A stretch of 64,000 nucleotides of DNA from Loigolactobacillus rennini DSM 20253 (GTDB taxonomy: Bacteria; Bacillota; Bacilli; Lactobacillales; Lactobacillaceae), in the NCBI RefSeq assembly GCF_001436505.1, contig NZ_AYYI01000021.1, forward strand, positions 1 to 64,000. Direction: 5' to 3'. The position numbers and the translations under genes were made by a program. The notes beneath the pieces were generated by a model. The model ran no database searches and had not been told where the DNA came from. It was given only the letters and a program-made list of their open reading frames with translations. Positions 63,946 to 64,000 of the stretch are shown here, in pieces. Positions within the stretch are counted from its first letter, which is position 1. Each line of letters starts with the position of its first letter.

Positions 63946-64000
63946 TTAAATCTTCACACTTTCTGTCGCTAATTAATATCACACATTGCTTTTTATAATA

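Overview
The window is chromosomal DNA of a low-GC Gram-positive lactic acid bacterium, almost certainly a member of the Lactobacillaceae (Lactobacillus sensu lato). Support comes from a WxL-type surface locus, a lactobacillar LysM/Apf-like wall protein, flavin-based oxygen enzymes (NADH peroxidase, glycerophosphate oxidase), catabolite-response (cre) sites in front of sugar genes, a HrcA/CIRCE site, a T-box leader and AGGAGG-type ribosome binding sites. No rRNA, tRNA, CRISPR array, prophage or transposase gene was seen. The region looks like ordinary chromosome with accessory catabolic islands and some gene decay.

Layout. 1-4.8 kb: a PRD-type regulator running off the left edge, an IclR regulator with a matching palindromic operator, KduD and a lone galactitol-type PTS IIC, then two small membrane or unknown genes. 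4.9-11.8 kb: an L-rhamnose operon (MFS permease-rhaB-rhaM-rhaA-rhaD) on the minus strand, with a divergent AraC regulator. 12-14.6 kb: a zinc alcohol dehydrogenase and a frameshifted NCS1 permease behind a perfect 44-bp palindrome. 14.7-21 kb: a peptide/amino-acid operon (threonine/serine dehydratase, OPT peptide transporter, PqqD-like protein, C69 dipeptidase) with a divergent YheO/DauR-type regulator. 21-24.4 kb: a decayed WxL locus and an Spx paralogue lacking the CxxC redox switch. 24.6-32.3 kb: mixed housekeeping (AI-2E-family exporter, TetR, Tpx, LCP ligase, RNase HI, LysE exporter, HigBA toxin-antitoxin, Tag). 32.3-36.5 kb: opuCABCD osmolyte uptake and CIRCE-controlled Hsp20. 37-43.5 kb: CNNM/CBS protein, BCCT transporter, acetyltransferase, NUDIX hydrolase and a T-box-controlled NhaC-family transporter. 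44-54.8 kb: NADH peroxidase, an unknown two-gene operon, galE, the glpK-glpO-glpF operon, a CDF transporter and a DUF308 protein. 54.8-64 kb: glycerate kinase, YitT protein, LysM/Apf-like protein, sbcDC, an unknown gene and a methyltransferase.

How it fits together: most modules feed alternative carbon sources (KDG-type sugar acids, rhamnose, glycerol, peptides/threonine) into glycolysis and sit behind cre-like sites, so CcpA is the expected master switch. Two osmolyte systems (OpuC, BCCT) and the peroxide enzymes (Npr, Tpx) cover stress; Npr would remove the H2O2 made by GlpO.

The least explained parts are two GC-richer, hairpin-dense intergenic segments (about 40.64-40.83 kb and 62.56-62.77 kb), which may be undescribed structured RNAs or dispersed repeats. 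Others are the Cys-less Spx, a short upstream ORF positioned to open the nhaC ribosome binding site behind its T-box, and three direct repeats spaced exactly 22 bp apart in front of the LysE-type exporter.
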